From positions 1 to 64,000 of the forward strand of contig CALUJA010000001.1 in the NCBI GenBank assembly GCA_944320845.1: 64,000 nucleotides of DNA. Direction: 5' to 3'. Under the pieces are notes generated by a model. It was not told where the DNA came from. It ran no database searches and was given only the letters and a program-made list of their open reading frames with translations. This DNA is from an uncultured Phocaeicola sp. (lineage in GTDB: Bacteria > Bacteroidota > Bacteroidia > Bacteroidales > Bacteroidaceae). The position numbers and the translations under genes are program-made. Positions 27,617 to 36,190 of this stretch are shown here, one piece after another. Every line of letters starts with the position of its first letter. Positions within the stretch are counted from its first letter, which is position 1.

Positions 27617-30600
27617 ATGATTGGAAAAGAAATATTAAACTATACAATTGTCTCTTTCATAGGAAAAGGAGGCATGGGAAGCGTGTATTTGGCAGAGCAT
27701 AAGTACATTAAGCAGCAAAAAGTAGCGATTAAAGTCATCAACACTGAAATGGTAAATGCCTTCACCCGGAAACATCTGGAAGAAGAGGCCGAACATTTAG
27801 CCAGTTTAAACCATCAAAACATCGTCCATTTCCTTGACTACCATATAGACGAAGAAGGAAATATCTATCTGATTATGGAATATGCCGATGGAGTAAGCTT
27901 AGATGAATACATCCGTACGATATCAGGCTTGATTGTTGAAGACAGAATATGTCCCCTCTTTGAACCAATTTTGGATGCTGTAGGATATGCGCATAAACAT
28001 AAAATTATTCATTTGGACATAAAACCGGCCAACATCATCATTACTCATGAAGGTATTCCAAAAATCTTGGATTTTGGTATAGCCAAGATTATAGATAAAG
28101 GAGAAAATGGCGGTGATTCTTCTGAAGGACTTATCATGGGGACACCTTCGTATATGAGTCCAGAACAAGTAAAAGGTGAGGAATTAGACAGCCGTTCGGA
28201 CATTTATTCGTTAGGTGTATTACTACACCAAATGATGACAGGTAATGCTCCTTACGACACAACTACATTGACGGAATACGACATAAACAAGAAAGTTGTG
28301 GAAGAGCCTTTGCCGCGTATGCGAACATACTACAAATATGTGTCCGACAAAGTACAAGCTATAGTAGACAAGGCAACTGCCAAACGAAAAGAAGATCGTT
28401 ATCAAACTTGCGAAGAATTCAAGAAAGCATTACATACTGCCATTTATCCCCCCAAAATTCCCCGTTGGGTAAAACTAAGTGCAGTAGCGACCGTCCTTTT
28501 AGTGATATGCGGAGGAGTATATTGGTGGGATTACACAAGAGTGAAAATCTATTATTATAAAGATTACGTGGAGCAATGGGGAGTACCTCAAGGAATTCAC
28601 AAATTAAGTGCAAAGGAACAAGCACAACGCACGGAAAGCTATGAATTCGTATATTGCAGGCGGCAACTGCAACGTATGTCTTATGTCAACTCTAAAAAGC
28701 ATCTGACAACCCATCATACAACAGACGACATTGACCGTCCCACCGACATGAAACTCTTTTATCAAGCCAATGGAGACTTGGATTATGTCAAAGTATTAGA
28801 CCAAAGTGGCAAAGTATTATATGTAAAAGATTACAGTCCGGATTTGAAAGTTGCCATTTTCAAATATGATGATGAATACGGTACGGAAAAAAACCTGACA
28901 GCAAATTCTGTAACAACATTTACATCAACCATGAATGATGCAGAAAATAGCAGAAGTAAGATCTCACGTTACCTGATTACATACGATGACAAAGGACATA
29001 TCGTCCAACTGAAATACGCTACTTATCAAAATGTATTGGTGTGTGACAACGAAGGCATTTATGGCAAGAAGTTTAAGTTAGATGAAAAAGGACGAGTAGT
29101 AGAAGAAACTTTTATCGGGAAAGATGGCAATCCGAAAGCAACTAAAAGCGGAATGGCTATACGGACACGGGAATATAATGCTGAAGACGATGGTATCCGT
29201 TTCACCTATTTATCTGTAGATAGAGAACCGAGCGGAGAAACTGAACTAGAAGTACCAGTATGTCACAACATGGTCGATAAATGGGGAAATATCATTCGAC
29301 AACAATATGAAGACATGAATGGCAACCTAGTGCTTCGGAAAGATGCAAATGTAGCGGCCTTTGAATATGAAATAAAAGATGGATTGATTTTAAAAATAAA
29401 TTCTTTGGATGTTGATGGAAATCGTTGTTACAATAAAGGAAATCGAATATCTGGTGTTATATATGAGTATGACGAATACGGATATTCGTCTGTCATAAAA
29501 TATGTAGATGTAAACAACAAGCCGATGGCATGTCAAGATGGTACGTTTGGCTGCATAGCAAAGAATGACGCTTCAGGAAACACATTATGGCAAGCTAGTG
29601 TGGATGCCGACGGAAATTATATGAATACATCGTCAGGTTTTTCTATTGTCAAGGCTAAATATGATGACAAAGGTAATATATTAGAATTGTCTTGGTATGA
29701 CAAAAATGATTCGTTAACCAATCAAAACAACGGTATTGCTATCCAACAATGTGAATATGATGAGCAAAACAGAATAATAAAATATCGTAACTTTGACAAA
29801 AACAGACAACCAGCCCAAGATAATCTTGCGGTTTATTGTGGAGAATACATCTATTCCAGACAAGGAAACTTAGTGCAAGTAGCTTATTATGACGCTGAAG
29901 GAAAAAATTTGGCCTTAAGTATTGAAGGTATCGCAGGTTGGAAGTCAGAATTTGATGATTGGGGCAATGAAGTAAAACGTCAATTCTTTGACACTGAAAC
30001 CAAGGTAACAGTTTTGAAAGACGGTTATGCCGGTTGGAATGCTTCTTACGACGAAAGAGGAAATCAATTAGATTTCTACTATTTCGATGAAAAAGGAGAA
30101 ATATGCGCTACAAGACAAGGATATGCCGGAATTAAATATGAATATGACGAGCGTGGAAACATGTTATCCAGCATGGAATATGGAGTAGACCATAAGCTGG
30201 CATCGGGAAGGCTGTTTGCAAAATATAAATATGATGAAAACGATAATCAGATAGAATTTGCCGTTTTTGATAAATCAGGAAAACCGGCTTTAAATGCGGA
30301 CAATTATCACAAGAAAGTTTCAGCCTATAACAACAGAAAACAGCTTGTATCAGATGAATTTTTGGGTACGGACGGAAAGCCAATAGCATACCAAAAAGGG
30401 AATTATGCAATGGTTAAATATGTGTATGATGCCAAAGGTGACAATGTGGAAACATCATTTTTCGGAGTAAACGGAAGACCTGTCTGCAAAAGTAAAGAGG
30501 AACAATATGCTACTCATAAAAGTGAATTTGACAACATGGGTCGCATTGTCCACCAACGATTTTATGATGAAAAAGGCAATCCGACATTGCCTTCTAAAAT

Positions 30601-31432
30601 GATACCAGAAGGTTTTTGTCAATATGACAAGTGGGGTAATCAATGCTATTTAGCTTCGGCCGACGGCAATGGCAAATTGATTCAAAACCCTTCCACAGGC
30701 TGGTGCATTCGACGACAAGAGTACAATGCCATGGGATATCTGTTGTCTGAATCTTATTACGATGAAAAGGACAAGCCAATTAAAATAAAGAACGGTTACC
30801 ATAAAATCGAATCAAAATATAATGCCAAAGGCAATCTGTTGGAGAGAGCTTATTTAGATACGGAAAGCAATCTGGTACTTTCCACAGAGCGTTATGCCAA
30901 AGAGATTTATACATATGATGAAACAGAACGTTGGACAAGCATTGCTTATTATGGGACGAAAGAAGAAGCTGTAAACAGTTCAAACCAATATCATCGTATG
31001 GATTTAGTATACGATGAAGAAGGGAATTTGCACACACGCAAATATTATGACAAGAACGGTAGCCTCCTGCTTACGGAAAAATGGAATGGTCTTCAATGGG
31101 TTGTGCAGCAACAAGCTACACCAACAACTTCTCAACCCAGTAATTGGAAAGCACAAATAGCCTCGTTAAGTTCCGAACTTCCTCTTGATTTAGGCGAAAA
31201 TGCCAACCATTTGATTGTGTCCACCGCCAAGGTTGTGGAAAATAATACTTGTGAGCTAACCTTTAAAGCACCAAAATCGAAATATGAAATGTCTGTGGAA
31301 GAATTACAAGAATATATCAGTAATGTAAAAACATTGATAAATTCATTCTATTCGGAAAAGATTCTTCCATCGAATGTGCCGCTAAAAGTAATTCTATATG
31401 ATAATAAAAGTCGAATCTTATATAAAAATTAA
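27617..31432 (+). CDS. Transmembrane Ser/Thr kinase with long extracytoplasmic YD-like repeat domain
   Basis: 1271 residues. Kinase domain ~8-272: glycine loop GKGGMG (16-21), Lys39, HLD at 132-134 in place of HRD, Asn139, DFG 152-154, SPE 181-183. Single transmembrane helix ~284-304. The outer ~960 residues contain about twenty degenerate units of ~35-40 residues with the pattern Y-D-x-x-G-N-x5-7-Y-x-D-x-x-G-x-P, reminiscent of YD/Rhs-type beta repeats, then a non-repetitive C-terminal part (~1170-1271). The architecture is that of a receptor kinase with a large sensor. Ten bases after the FHA protein. Ligand unknown; the repeat class is judged by eye. Confidence 0.9.
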   Translation: MIGKEILNYTIVSFIGKGGMGSVYLAEHKYIKQQKVAIKVINTEMVNAFTRKHLEEEAEHLASLNHQNIVHFLDYHIDEEGNIYLIMEYADGVSLDEYIRTISGLIVEDRICPLFEPILDAVGYAHKHKIIHLDIKPANIIITHEGIPKILDFGIAKIIDKGENGGDSSEGLIMGTPSYMSPEQVKGEELDSRSDIYSLGVLLHQMMTGNAPYDTTTLTEYDINKKVVEEPLPRMRTYYKYVSDKVQAIVDKATAKRKEDRYQTCEEFKKALHTAIYPPKIPRWVKLSAVATVLLVICGGVYWWDYTRVKIYYYKDYVEQWGVPQGIHKLSAKEQAQRTESYEFVYCRRQLQRMSYVNSKKHLTTHHTTDDIDRPTDMKLFYQANGDLDYVKVLDQSGKVLYVKDYSPDLKVAIFKYDDEYGTEKNLTANSVTTFTSTMNDAENSRSKISRYLITYDDKGHIVQLKYATYQNVLVCDNEGIYGKKFKLDEKGRVVEETFIGKDGNPKATKSGMAIRTREYNAEDDGIRFTYLSVDREPSGETELEVPVCHNMVDKWGNIIRQQYEDMNGNLVLRKDANVAAFEYEIKDGLILKINSLDVDGNRCYNKGNRISGVIYEYDEYGYSSVIKYVDVNNKPMACQDGTFGCIAKNDASGNTLWQASVDADGNYMNTSSGFSIVKAKYDDKGNILELSWYDKNDSLTNQNNGIAIQQCEYDEQNRIIKYRNFDKNRQPAQDNLAVYCGEYIYSRQGNLVQVAYYDAEGKNLALSIEGIAGWKSEFDDWGNEVKRQFFDTETKVTVLKDGYAGWNASYDERGNQLDFYYFDEKGEICATRQGYAGIKYEYDERGNMLSSMEYGVDHKLASGRLFAKYKYDENDNQIEFAVFDKSGKPALNADNYHKKVSAYNNRKQLVSDEFLGTDGKPIAYQKGNYAMVKYVYDAKGDNVETSFFGVNGRPVCKSKEEQYATHKSEFDNMGRIVHQRFYDEKGNPTLPSKMIPEGFCQYDKWGNQCYLASADGNGKLIQNPSTGWCIRRQEYNAMGYLLSESYYDEKDKPIKIKNGYHKIESKYNAKGNLLERAYLDTESNLVLSTERYAKEIYTYDETERWTSIAYYGTKEEAVNSSNQYHRMDLVYDEEGNLHTRKYYDKNGSLLLTEKWNGLQWVVQQQATPTTSQPSNWKAQIASLSSELPLDLGENANHLIVSTAKVVENNTCELTFKAPKSKYEMSVEELQEYISNVKTLINSFYSEKILPSNVPLKVILYDNKSRILYKN

Positions 31433-31440
31433 AAACGGTT

Positions 31441-31914
31441 ATGAAAAAGTTATTTCTGCTATTGTTTATCCTTTGTACTATTCAAGGAGTAGCACAAGAA
31501 TTGAATACTGCACAACGTACGCTGCGTTCGGACATTACTTTATTCCTAAAAGAAGAAGGATTCATGCCCGAATTGGATTCTGACGGAGATATCAAATTCA
31601 AAAAAGAAGGAGAAATTTTTTATATTTCAATAAACAGTCAAGATACTTCCCCGATGTACCTTGTCATGCAAAAACAATATCGGTATTCAGATAACGGATT
31701 ATTTATAAAGAAAAACATATTACAAGCTTCCAATGAACTAAACCTTTATAAAGCCGTAAAGGTTTTATGCTTTGACTCTTATTACTCTTTCCGAGCAGAA
31801 ATGTATTTAGTGAATGTAGAACATTTCAAATATACATTTTACAAACTGCTGTCTCAATTGGTCAACATAGAAAACGACTTGGAGAAAGAGTGTCGAAAGG
31901 TTAGCAATTTATAA
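31441..31914 (+). CDS. Secreted small protein, YbjN-like
   Basis: 157 residues. Clean signal peptide (MKKLFLLLFILCTIQGVAQ) with no lipobox Cys, so periplasmic. The mature part has an alternating strand/helix pattern and a bias resembling YbjN/type III chaperone-like folds (FLKEEGFMPELDSDGDIKFKKEG). Starts 8 bases after the receptor kinase and is the last gene before a terminator. It could be a ligand or partner for the outer repeats of that kinase; this is inferred only from position. The fold assignment is tentative. Confidence 0.7.
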   Translation: MKKLFLLLFILCTIQGVAQELNTAQRTLRSDITLFLKEEGFMPELDSDGDIKFKKEGEIFYISINSQDTSPMYLVMQKQYRYSDNGLFIKKNILQASNELNLYKAVKVLCFDSYYSFRAEMYLVNVEHFKYTFYKLLSQLVNIENDLEKECRKVSNL

Positions 31915-31931
31915 GAATTCCATTTTTCAAA

Positions 31932-31970
31932 AAGAGGCCGTTCTTTAAATAAAATTTGGAATGGCCTCTT
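31932..31970 (+). terminator. Terminator of the kinase/phosphatase operon
   Basis: 12-bp stem (one G-U) 31932-31943 / 31959-31970, 18 bases after the last stop, followed by a pyrimidine-rich stretch. The rest of 31915-32338 contains a promoter near 32306 and no gene that I can support. Confidence 0.7.
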
Positions 31971-32285
31971 CCTTATAATCTTTCTTTACCAATAAAGAAT
32001 TCATATTCCAATTATTATCTGCATCCATGTAGGAATAGAGAGAGATTTGCAAAAGACTTGGCTTCTCACTCAAACATCATTCCACAAATACTATGTATTA
32101 GAAAACAATTACCATATATTTGTGCAACAGACTGTTTCTCTTATGAAGAATCCTTTTATAACCGATGGATATGTGACACCAGAACAATTTACACTCCAAT
32201 ATACAATCTAAAAATTCCCATCCATCACCGGGCAGATTTGTCCGGATTGCCATGACAGCCGGTGAGTTTTCTACACTCCCCATGC

Positions 32286-32313
32286 TTGGGTTCAAAAAAA
32301 ACTTCTAACTTTG
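32286..32313 (+). promoter_or_regulatory. Putative promoter of the glycosyltransferase pair
   Basis: TAACTTTG at 32306-32313 is a full -7 match. TTG at 32286-32288 is 17 bases upstream, slightly short of the usual 19-21. It lies 25 bases before the ATG at 32339. Confidence 0.6.
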
Positions 32314-32338
32314 CATAAACATTGCAGAACCCAGACCC

Positions 32339-33601
32339 ATGAGAGTACTTATCATCAACACGGCAGAACGAATCGGAGGGGCGGCCATCGCGGCCAGCCG
32401 CCTGATGGAGGCTTTGAAGAATAATGGCATAAAGGCAAAGATGCTCGTCCGAAACAAGCAGACCAATCAGGTGACCGTGGTGGAGCTGAAGAAATCGTGG
32501 AGAAGAATCTGGCAGTTTGCATGGGAACGTATCGTAATCTGGGCGGCCAACGGATTTACCCGGAAAAACCTTTTTGCCGTAGACATCGCCAATACAGGAA
32601 CGGACATCAGTGCGCTGCCTGAGTTCCGCCAGGCGGATGTAATTCACCTCCATTGGATTAACCAGGGGATGCTTTCGCTGAACGACATCCGCCGCATCCT
32701 CGATTCCGGCAAGCCTGTGGTATGGACCATGCACGACATGTGGCCGTTTACGGGAATCTGCCATTACGCCGGAACGTGCAGCAAATATACCGGACAGTGC
32801 CGGAACTGTGAGCTGCTGGTAAAGCCGCACAAGCACGACCTTTCGTACCGCACTTTCCGGAAGAAGGAAAAGCTGTATGCGGATTCCCATATCACGTTTG
32901 TGGCGTGCAGCCATTGGCTGGAGGAAATGGCAAAGAAAAGCGCCCTGCTGCAAGGACATACCATCACCAGCATTCCGAATGCCATCAACACCAACCTGTT
33001 CCGTCCACGCCCCAAGAAGTTTGTCCGTGAAAAGCTGAACCTGCCTGCCGACAAGAAGCTGCTGCTGTTTGGCTCGGTAAAGATTACCGACAAGCGCAAG
33101 GGCATCGACTATCTGATAGAGGCCTGCCGACTGATTGCCCGCAATCATGCAGAATTCAACGGCCGGCTGGGTGTGGTGGTGATGGGAAGGAATGCCGAAC
33201 AGTATGAGTCGCTCTTCCCCTTTCCTACCTATAAGATGAACTACATCAGCAACGAGAAAGAGATGGTGGACATATACAATGCCGTAGACCTGTATGTAAC
33301 GCCTTCCCTGCAAGACAACCTGCCGAACACCATCGTCGAAGCGATGGCTTGCGGCATCCCATGCGTCGGCTTCAACGTAGGCGGCATCCCGCAGATGATT
33401 GACCACCTGCACAACGGGTATGTAGCCCAATACCAATCGGCGGAAGACCTGGCCAACGGCATACTTTGGACACTGACGGAAGGAGACTACGACTCGCTAA
33501 GTGCCGCGGCCTGCCGGAAAGCGGTCTCTACCTATTCCGAATCGACCGTCGCCGGACAATATATCCGGATTTACAACCATATAACCGGTAACCATGCATA
33601 A
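32339..33601 (+). CDS. Glycosyltransferase family 4
   Basis: 420 residues. GT-B fold: N-terminal MRVLIINTAERIGGAAIAAS acceptor-domain glycine loop, and a C-terminal donor domain with a SLQDNLPNTIVEAMACGIP stretch containing the conserved Glu of the E-x7-E motif. Contains a four-cysteine segment (CHYAGTCSKYTGQCRNC, ~140-156) often seen in this subgroup of Bacteroidetes family 4 enzymes, perhaps metal-binding. First gene of a two-gene unit; overlaps the next by eight bases. Likely acts on an envelope or capsular glycan; sugars unknown. Confidence 0.9.
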   Translation: MRVLIINTAERIGGAAIAASRLMEALKNNGIKAKMLVRNKQTNQVTVVELKKSWRRIWQFAWERIVIWAANGFTRKNLFAVDIANTGTDISALPEFRQADVIHLHWINQGMLSLNDIRRILDSGKPVVWTMHDMWPFTGICHYAGTCSKYTGQCRNCELLVKPHKHDLSYRTFRKKEKLYADSHITFVACSHWLEEMAKKSALLQGHTITSIPNAINTNLFRPRPKKFVREKLNLPADKKLLLFGSVKITDKRKGIDYLIEACRLIARNHAEFNGRLGVVVMGRNAEQYESLFPFPTYKMNYISNEKEMVDIYNAVDLYVTPSLQDNLPNTIVEAMACGIPCVGFNVGGIPQMIDHLHNGYVAQYQSAEDLANGILWTLTEGDYDSLSAAACRKAVSTYSESTVAGQYIRIYNHITGNHA

Positions 33602-34346
33602 CATTCACCATATACATCCGAAGTTTTCCATCATCACGGTAACTTACAATGCTGGGGCTGTGCTGGAAGATACCATTCAGAGTGTAATCACCCAGTCGTA
33701 CCGGAATGTGGAATACATCATCATAGACGGAGGCTCGAAAGACCGCACGCTGGAAATCATCGAAAAATATAAGGAACATATTCACACGGTAGTCAGTGAG
33801 CCGGACAACGGACTTTATGATGCCATGAACAAGGGCATCCGAACAGCTACAGGCGACTATCTGTGTTTCCTGAACGCCGGGGATGCCCTGCACGAGGAAG
33901 ATACCCTGCAACTGATGGTGCATTCCATCACCGGAACCGAGCTGCCGGATGTGATATACGGAGAGACAGCCATCGTAGACGAAGAAGGCCACTTTCTCCG
34001 CATGCGCCGTCTCTCTGCTCCGGAAACATTGACCTGGAAAAGCTTCAAGGCCGGCATGGTGGTATGTCATCAGGCATTCTTCGTCCGCCGCGACCGGGTT
34101 GTCCCCTACAATCTGCATTACCGGTTTTCGGCCGACTTTGACTGGTGCATCCGCATCATGAAGCAAAGCCGCACTCTGCACAACACACACCTGATACTGA
34201 TTGATTACCTGAATGAAGGCATGACCACGCGCAACCGCAAAGCCTCGCTGAAAGAACGCTTCCGCATCATGTGCCACCACTACGGTACCATCCCTACCGT
34301 TCTCCGCCATGCCTGGTTCGTCATCCGGGCTGCCATCAAGAAGTAG
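33594..34346 (+). CDS. Glycosyltransferase family 2
   Basis: 250 residues. GT-A fold: FSIITVTYNAG start, IIDGGSKD (nucleotide-binding, ~44-51), DNGLYDAMNKGI, and the DxD-like segment FLNAGD near residue 90; ADFDW near 180 is the usual acceptor/base region. Resembles WcaA/colanic-acid-type family 2 enzymes. Translationally coupled to the upstream family 4 enzyme. Ends 4 bases before the convergent peptidase fusion. Confidence 0.92.
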   Translation: MHNIHHIHPKFSIITVTYNAGAVLEDTIQSVITQSYRNVEYIIIDGGSKDRTLEIIEKYKEHIHTVVSEPDNGLYDAMNKGIRTATGDYLCFLNAGDALHEEDTLQLMVHSITGTELPDVIYGETAIVDEEGHFLRMRRLSAPETLTWKSFKAGMVVCHQAFFVRRDRVVPYNLHYRFSADFDWCIRIMKQSRTLHNTHLILIDYLNEGMTTRNRKASLKERFRIMCHHYGTIPTVLRHAWFVIRAAIKK

Positions 34347-34350
34347 TGCC

Positions 34351-36108
34351 TCATATTCGCTGCACTTCTTCCATCACCCGCAAGAAATTGCCTCCCCAGA
34401 TGCGCCGTATGTCTTCTTCACCATACCGCTCCTGCAACAGCCGGCGGGTGAAGTTAATCAGTTCGGAAGAATCGTTACAGCCTATAATGCCTCCATCGCC
34501 GTCAAAGTCTGTGCCGATGCCGACATGCTCAATGCCCATGAGGTTTACCATGTGATGCAGATGCTCGACCGCATCGCAAACCGTAGCCGGACGGCCGGAA
34601 GCGAGAAAACCGCCATACAGACATACCTGCACCACTCCCCCCAGACGAGCTATGGCTTTCAGCTGCTCATCGGTCAGGTTACGCGGATGGTCGCAAAGCG
34701 CACGGCAGGACGAATGCGAACAGACCACCGGACACCTGCTGATTTCAAGCGCCTCATAGAAGCTGCGCTCTCCGGCATGAGACAAATCGACCATCATCCC
34801 TACCCGGTTCATCTCACGGATAACCTGCTCGCCAAACTCACTCACCCCCAGATTTTCCTCATTATAGCGTGCCGAACCGCAAATGTCGTTGTTCCCATTG
34901 TGGCAAAGTGTCATATAAACCACTCCCCGATTGCGGAAACGCTCCACATTCCGTATATCTTTCCCGACGGCATACCCGTTTTCTATTCCCAACATGACCG
35001 CCTTTTTCCCCTCACGCTTCAACCGATAAAGGTCGGCGGGTGTCCGGGCTATATCTACAACGGTACAGTTGGCCGCCACCATCTCCTCTATATCATTCAA
35101 CAGACGGTCAGCCTTGGCTGTGGCAGCCAGCAACGCCTCATCCGTCCGCTCCTTTTGCGGGATATACGCTGCCATGACCACTGCATCCTGCCTGCCTTCC
35201 GCCATCTTGTGAAGGTCTACCTTTATCTTCGAATCACGCTTAGCGAAATTGATATCCTGACCAAAAAACATCGGAGTATCACAATGAGAATCCAAAGTCA
35301 GCATACGCTCATGCAATCTCTTGGCTGCCTGGAATGACCTGGCCTCGCGGACAAACCAGCCGAAAAGCGGCATCATACATTTGTCACCGTTCAAAATGAA
35401 ACATTCCGGATGCCACTGCACACCTATCATAGACTTGTATTCCGTACTCTCAATCGCTTCCACCACTCCATCGGCCGCCCTTGCCGAAACACGAAAACCG
35501 GGAGCCGATTCGGCCACCGCCTGATGATGGAAAGAATTGACCGGAAGCACCTCCGTCTGCATAATCCTCGCCAACAAGCTGTCCGGCTCTATCCGCACGG
35601 TATGTGAGGCAAAAGCCCGGTCCATATCCTGGCTATGCTTGATATGCACACCCTCCGCTTGAGTATAGATATCCTGATACAAAGTTCCGCCAAACGCCGC
35701 ATTCATCACCTGAATGCCCCGGCAGATGCCCAATATCGGAATCTGGCGGTTGGCTGCAAGACGGGCAAGCAGCAACTCCTGACGGTCGCGATACGGATTG
35801 ATGCCATGCAACTCCCTTACCGGCTCTTCGTTCAGAAACAGAGGGTTGATATCCGCCCCTCCCGTCAGCAGAAGTCCGTCAATGCCGTCCAAAAGACTCA
35901 GCAGAATGTCTGTATCCTCGAAAGGAGGAATCACAAGCGGGATGCCTCCGGCTTTCACGACAGAAGTATAGTATCCTGAAAGAAGTGTCAGACTGCCGTC
36001 GCTGAAATTTCCTGTCACTCCGATAACGGGATGATTTTTATGGTTCGGAAACCGGTTATGGAGAGAAGCGTATGCCGCATCGATATCAAAAGCCTGAGAT
36101 GTTTTCAT
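34351..36108 (-). CDS. Fusion of a C26-type glutamine-amidotransferase-like hydrolase and an M19 membrane dipeptidase
   Basis: 585 residues. N-terminal half (~27-255) is a class I glutamine-amidotransferase fold of the PuuD/gamma-Glu-GABA hydrolase group: nucleophile Cys129 in GICRG, His233 and Glu235 in WHPE. C-terminal half (~265-585) is a renal-dipeptidase-type M19 enzyme: HxD at 275-277, metal His residues in DLSHAG and VCSHS, and GTDFDGDGG. No signal peptide, so probably cytoplasmic. The two activities could act in sequence on gamma-glutamyl peptides, cleaving the gamma-glutamyl bond and then the dipeptide. Divergent from ptb-buk. A -7-like TATCTTTG lies on its strand at 36135-36142. Confidence 0.92.
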   Translation of the reverse strand: MKTSQAFDIDAAYASLHNRFPNHKNHPVIGVTGNFSDGSLTLLSGYYTSVVKAGGIPLVIPPFEDTDILLSLLDGIDGLLLTGGADINPLFLNEEPVRELHGINPYRDRQELLLARLAANRQIPILGICRGIQVMNAAFGGTLYQDIYTQAEGVHIKHSQDMDRAFASHTVRIEPDSLLARIMQTEVLPVNSFHHQAVAESAPGFRVSARAADGVVEAIESTEYKSMIGVQWHPECFILNGDKCMMPLFGWFVREARSFQAAKRLHERMLTLDSHCDTPMFFGQDINFAKRDSKIKVDLHKMAEGRQDAVVMAAYIPQKERTDEALLAATAKADRLLNDIEEMVAANCTVVDIARTPADLYRLKREGKKAVMLGIENGYAVGKDIRNVERFRNRGVVYMTLCHNGNNDICGSARYNEENLGVSEFGEQVIREMNRVGMMVDLSHAGERSFYEALEISRCPVVCSHSSCRALCDHPRNLTDEQLKAIARLGGVVQVCLYGGFLASGRPATVCDAVEHLHHMVNLMGIEHVGIGTDFDGDGGIIGCNDSSELINFTRRLLQERYGEEDIRRIWGGNFLRVMEEVQRI

Positions 36109-36134
36109 AAGTTAAATATTGATTGGAAACCAAG

Positions 36135-36142
36135 CAAAGATA
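36135..36142 (-). promoter_or_regulatory. -7 element of the peptidase fusion gene
   Basis: Minus strand TATCTTTG, about 27 bases before the ATG at 36108. No clear -33 TTG. Confidence 0.45.
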
Positions 36143-36190
36143 GGGATTAATCCAGATTTATTCTCCATATTTGTTTAAAATCTAATTATT

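Noticed and set aside
29000-31100. Rhs-type polymorphic toxin within the kinase
   Set aside because: Repeats look YD-like, but there is no Rhs core DPxGx18DPxG box or C-terminal toxin domain, and the chain starts with a kinase and membrane helix.
21938-31914. Type VI secretion-associated kinase/phosphatase/FHA module
   Set aside because: No Tss, Hcp, VgrG or ClpV genes are in the window, and the architectures (protease fusion, repeat kinase) differ from TagE/PppA/Fha.
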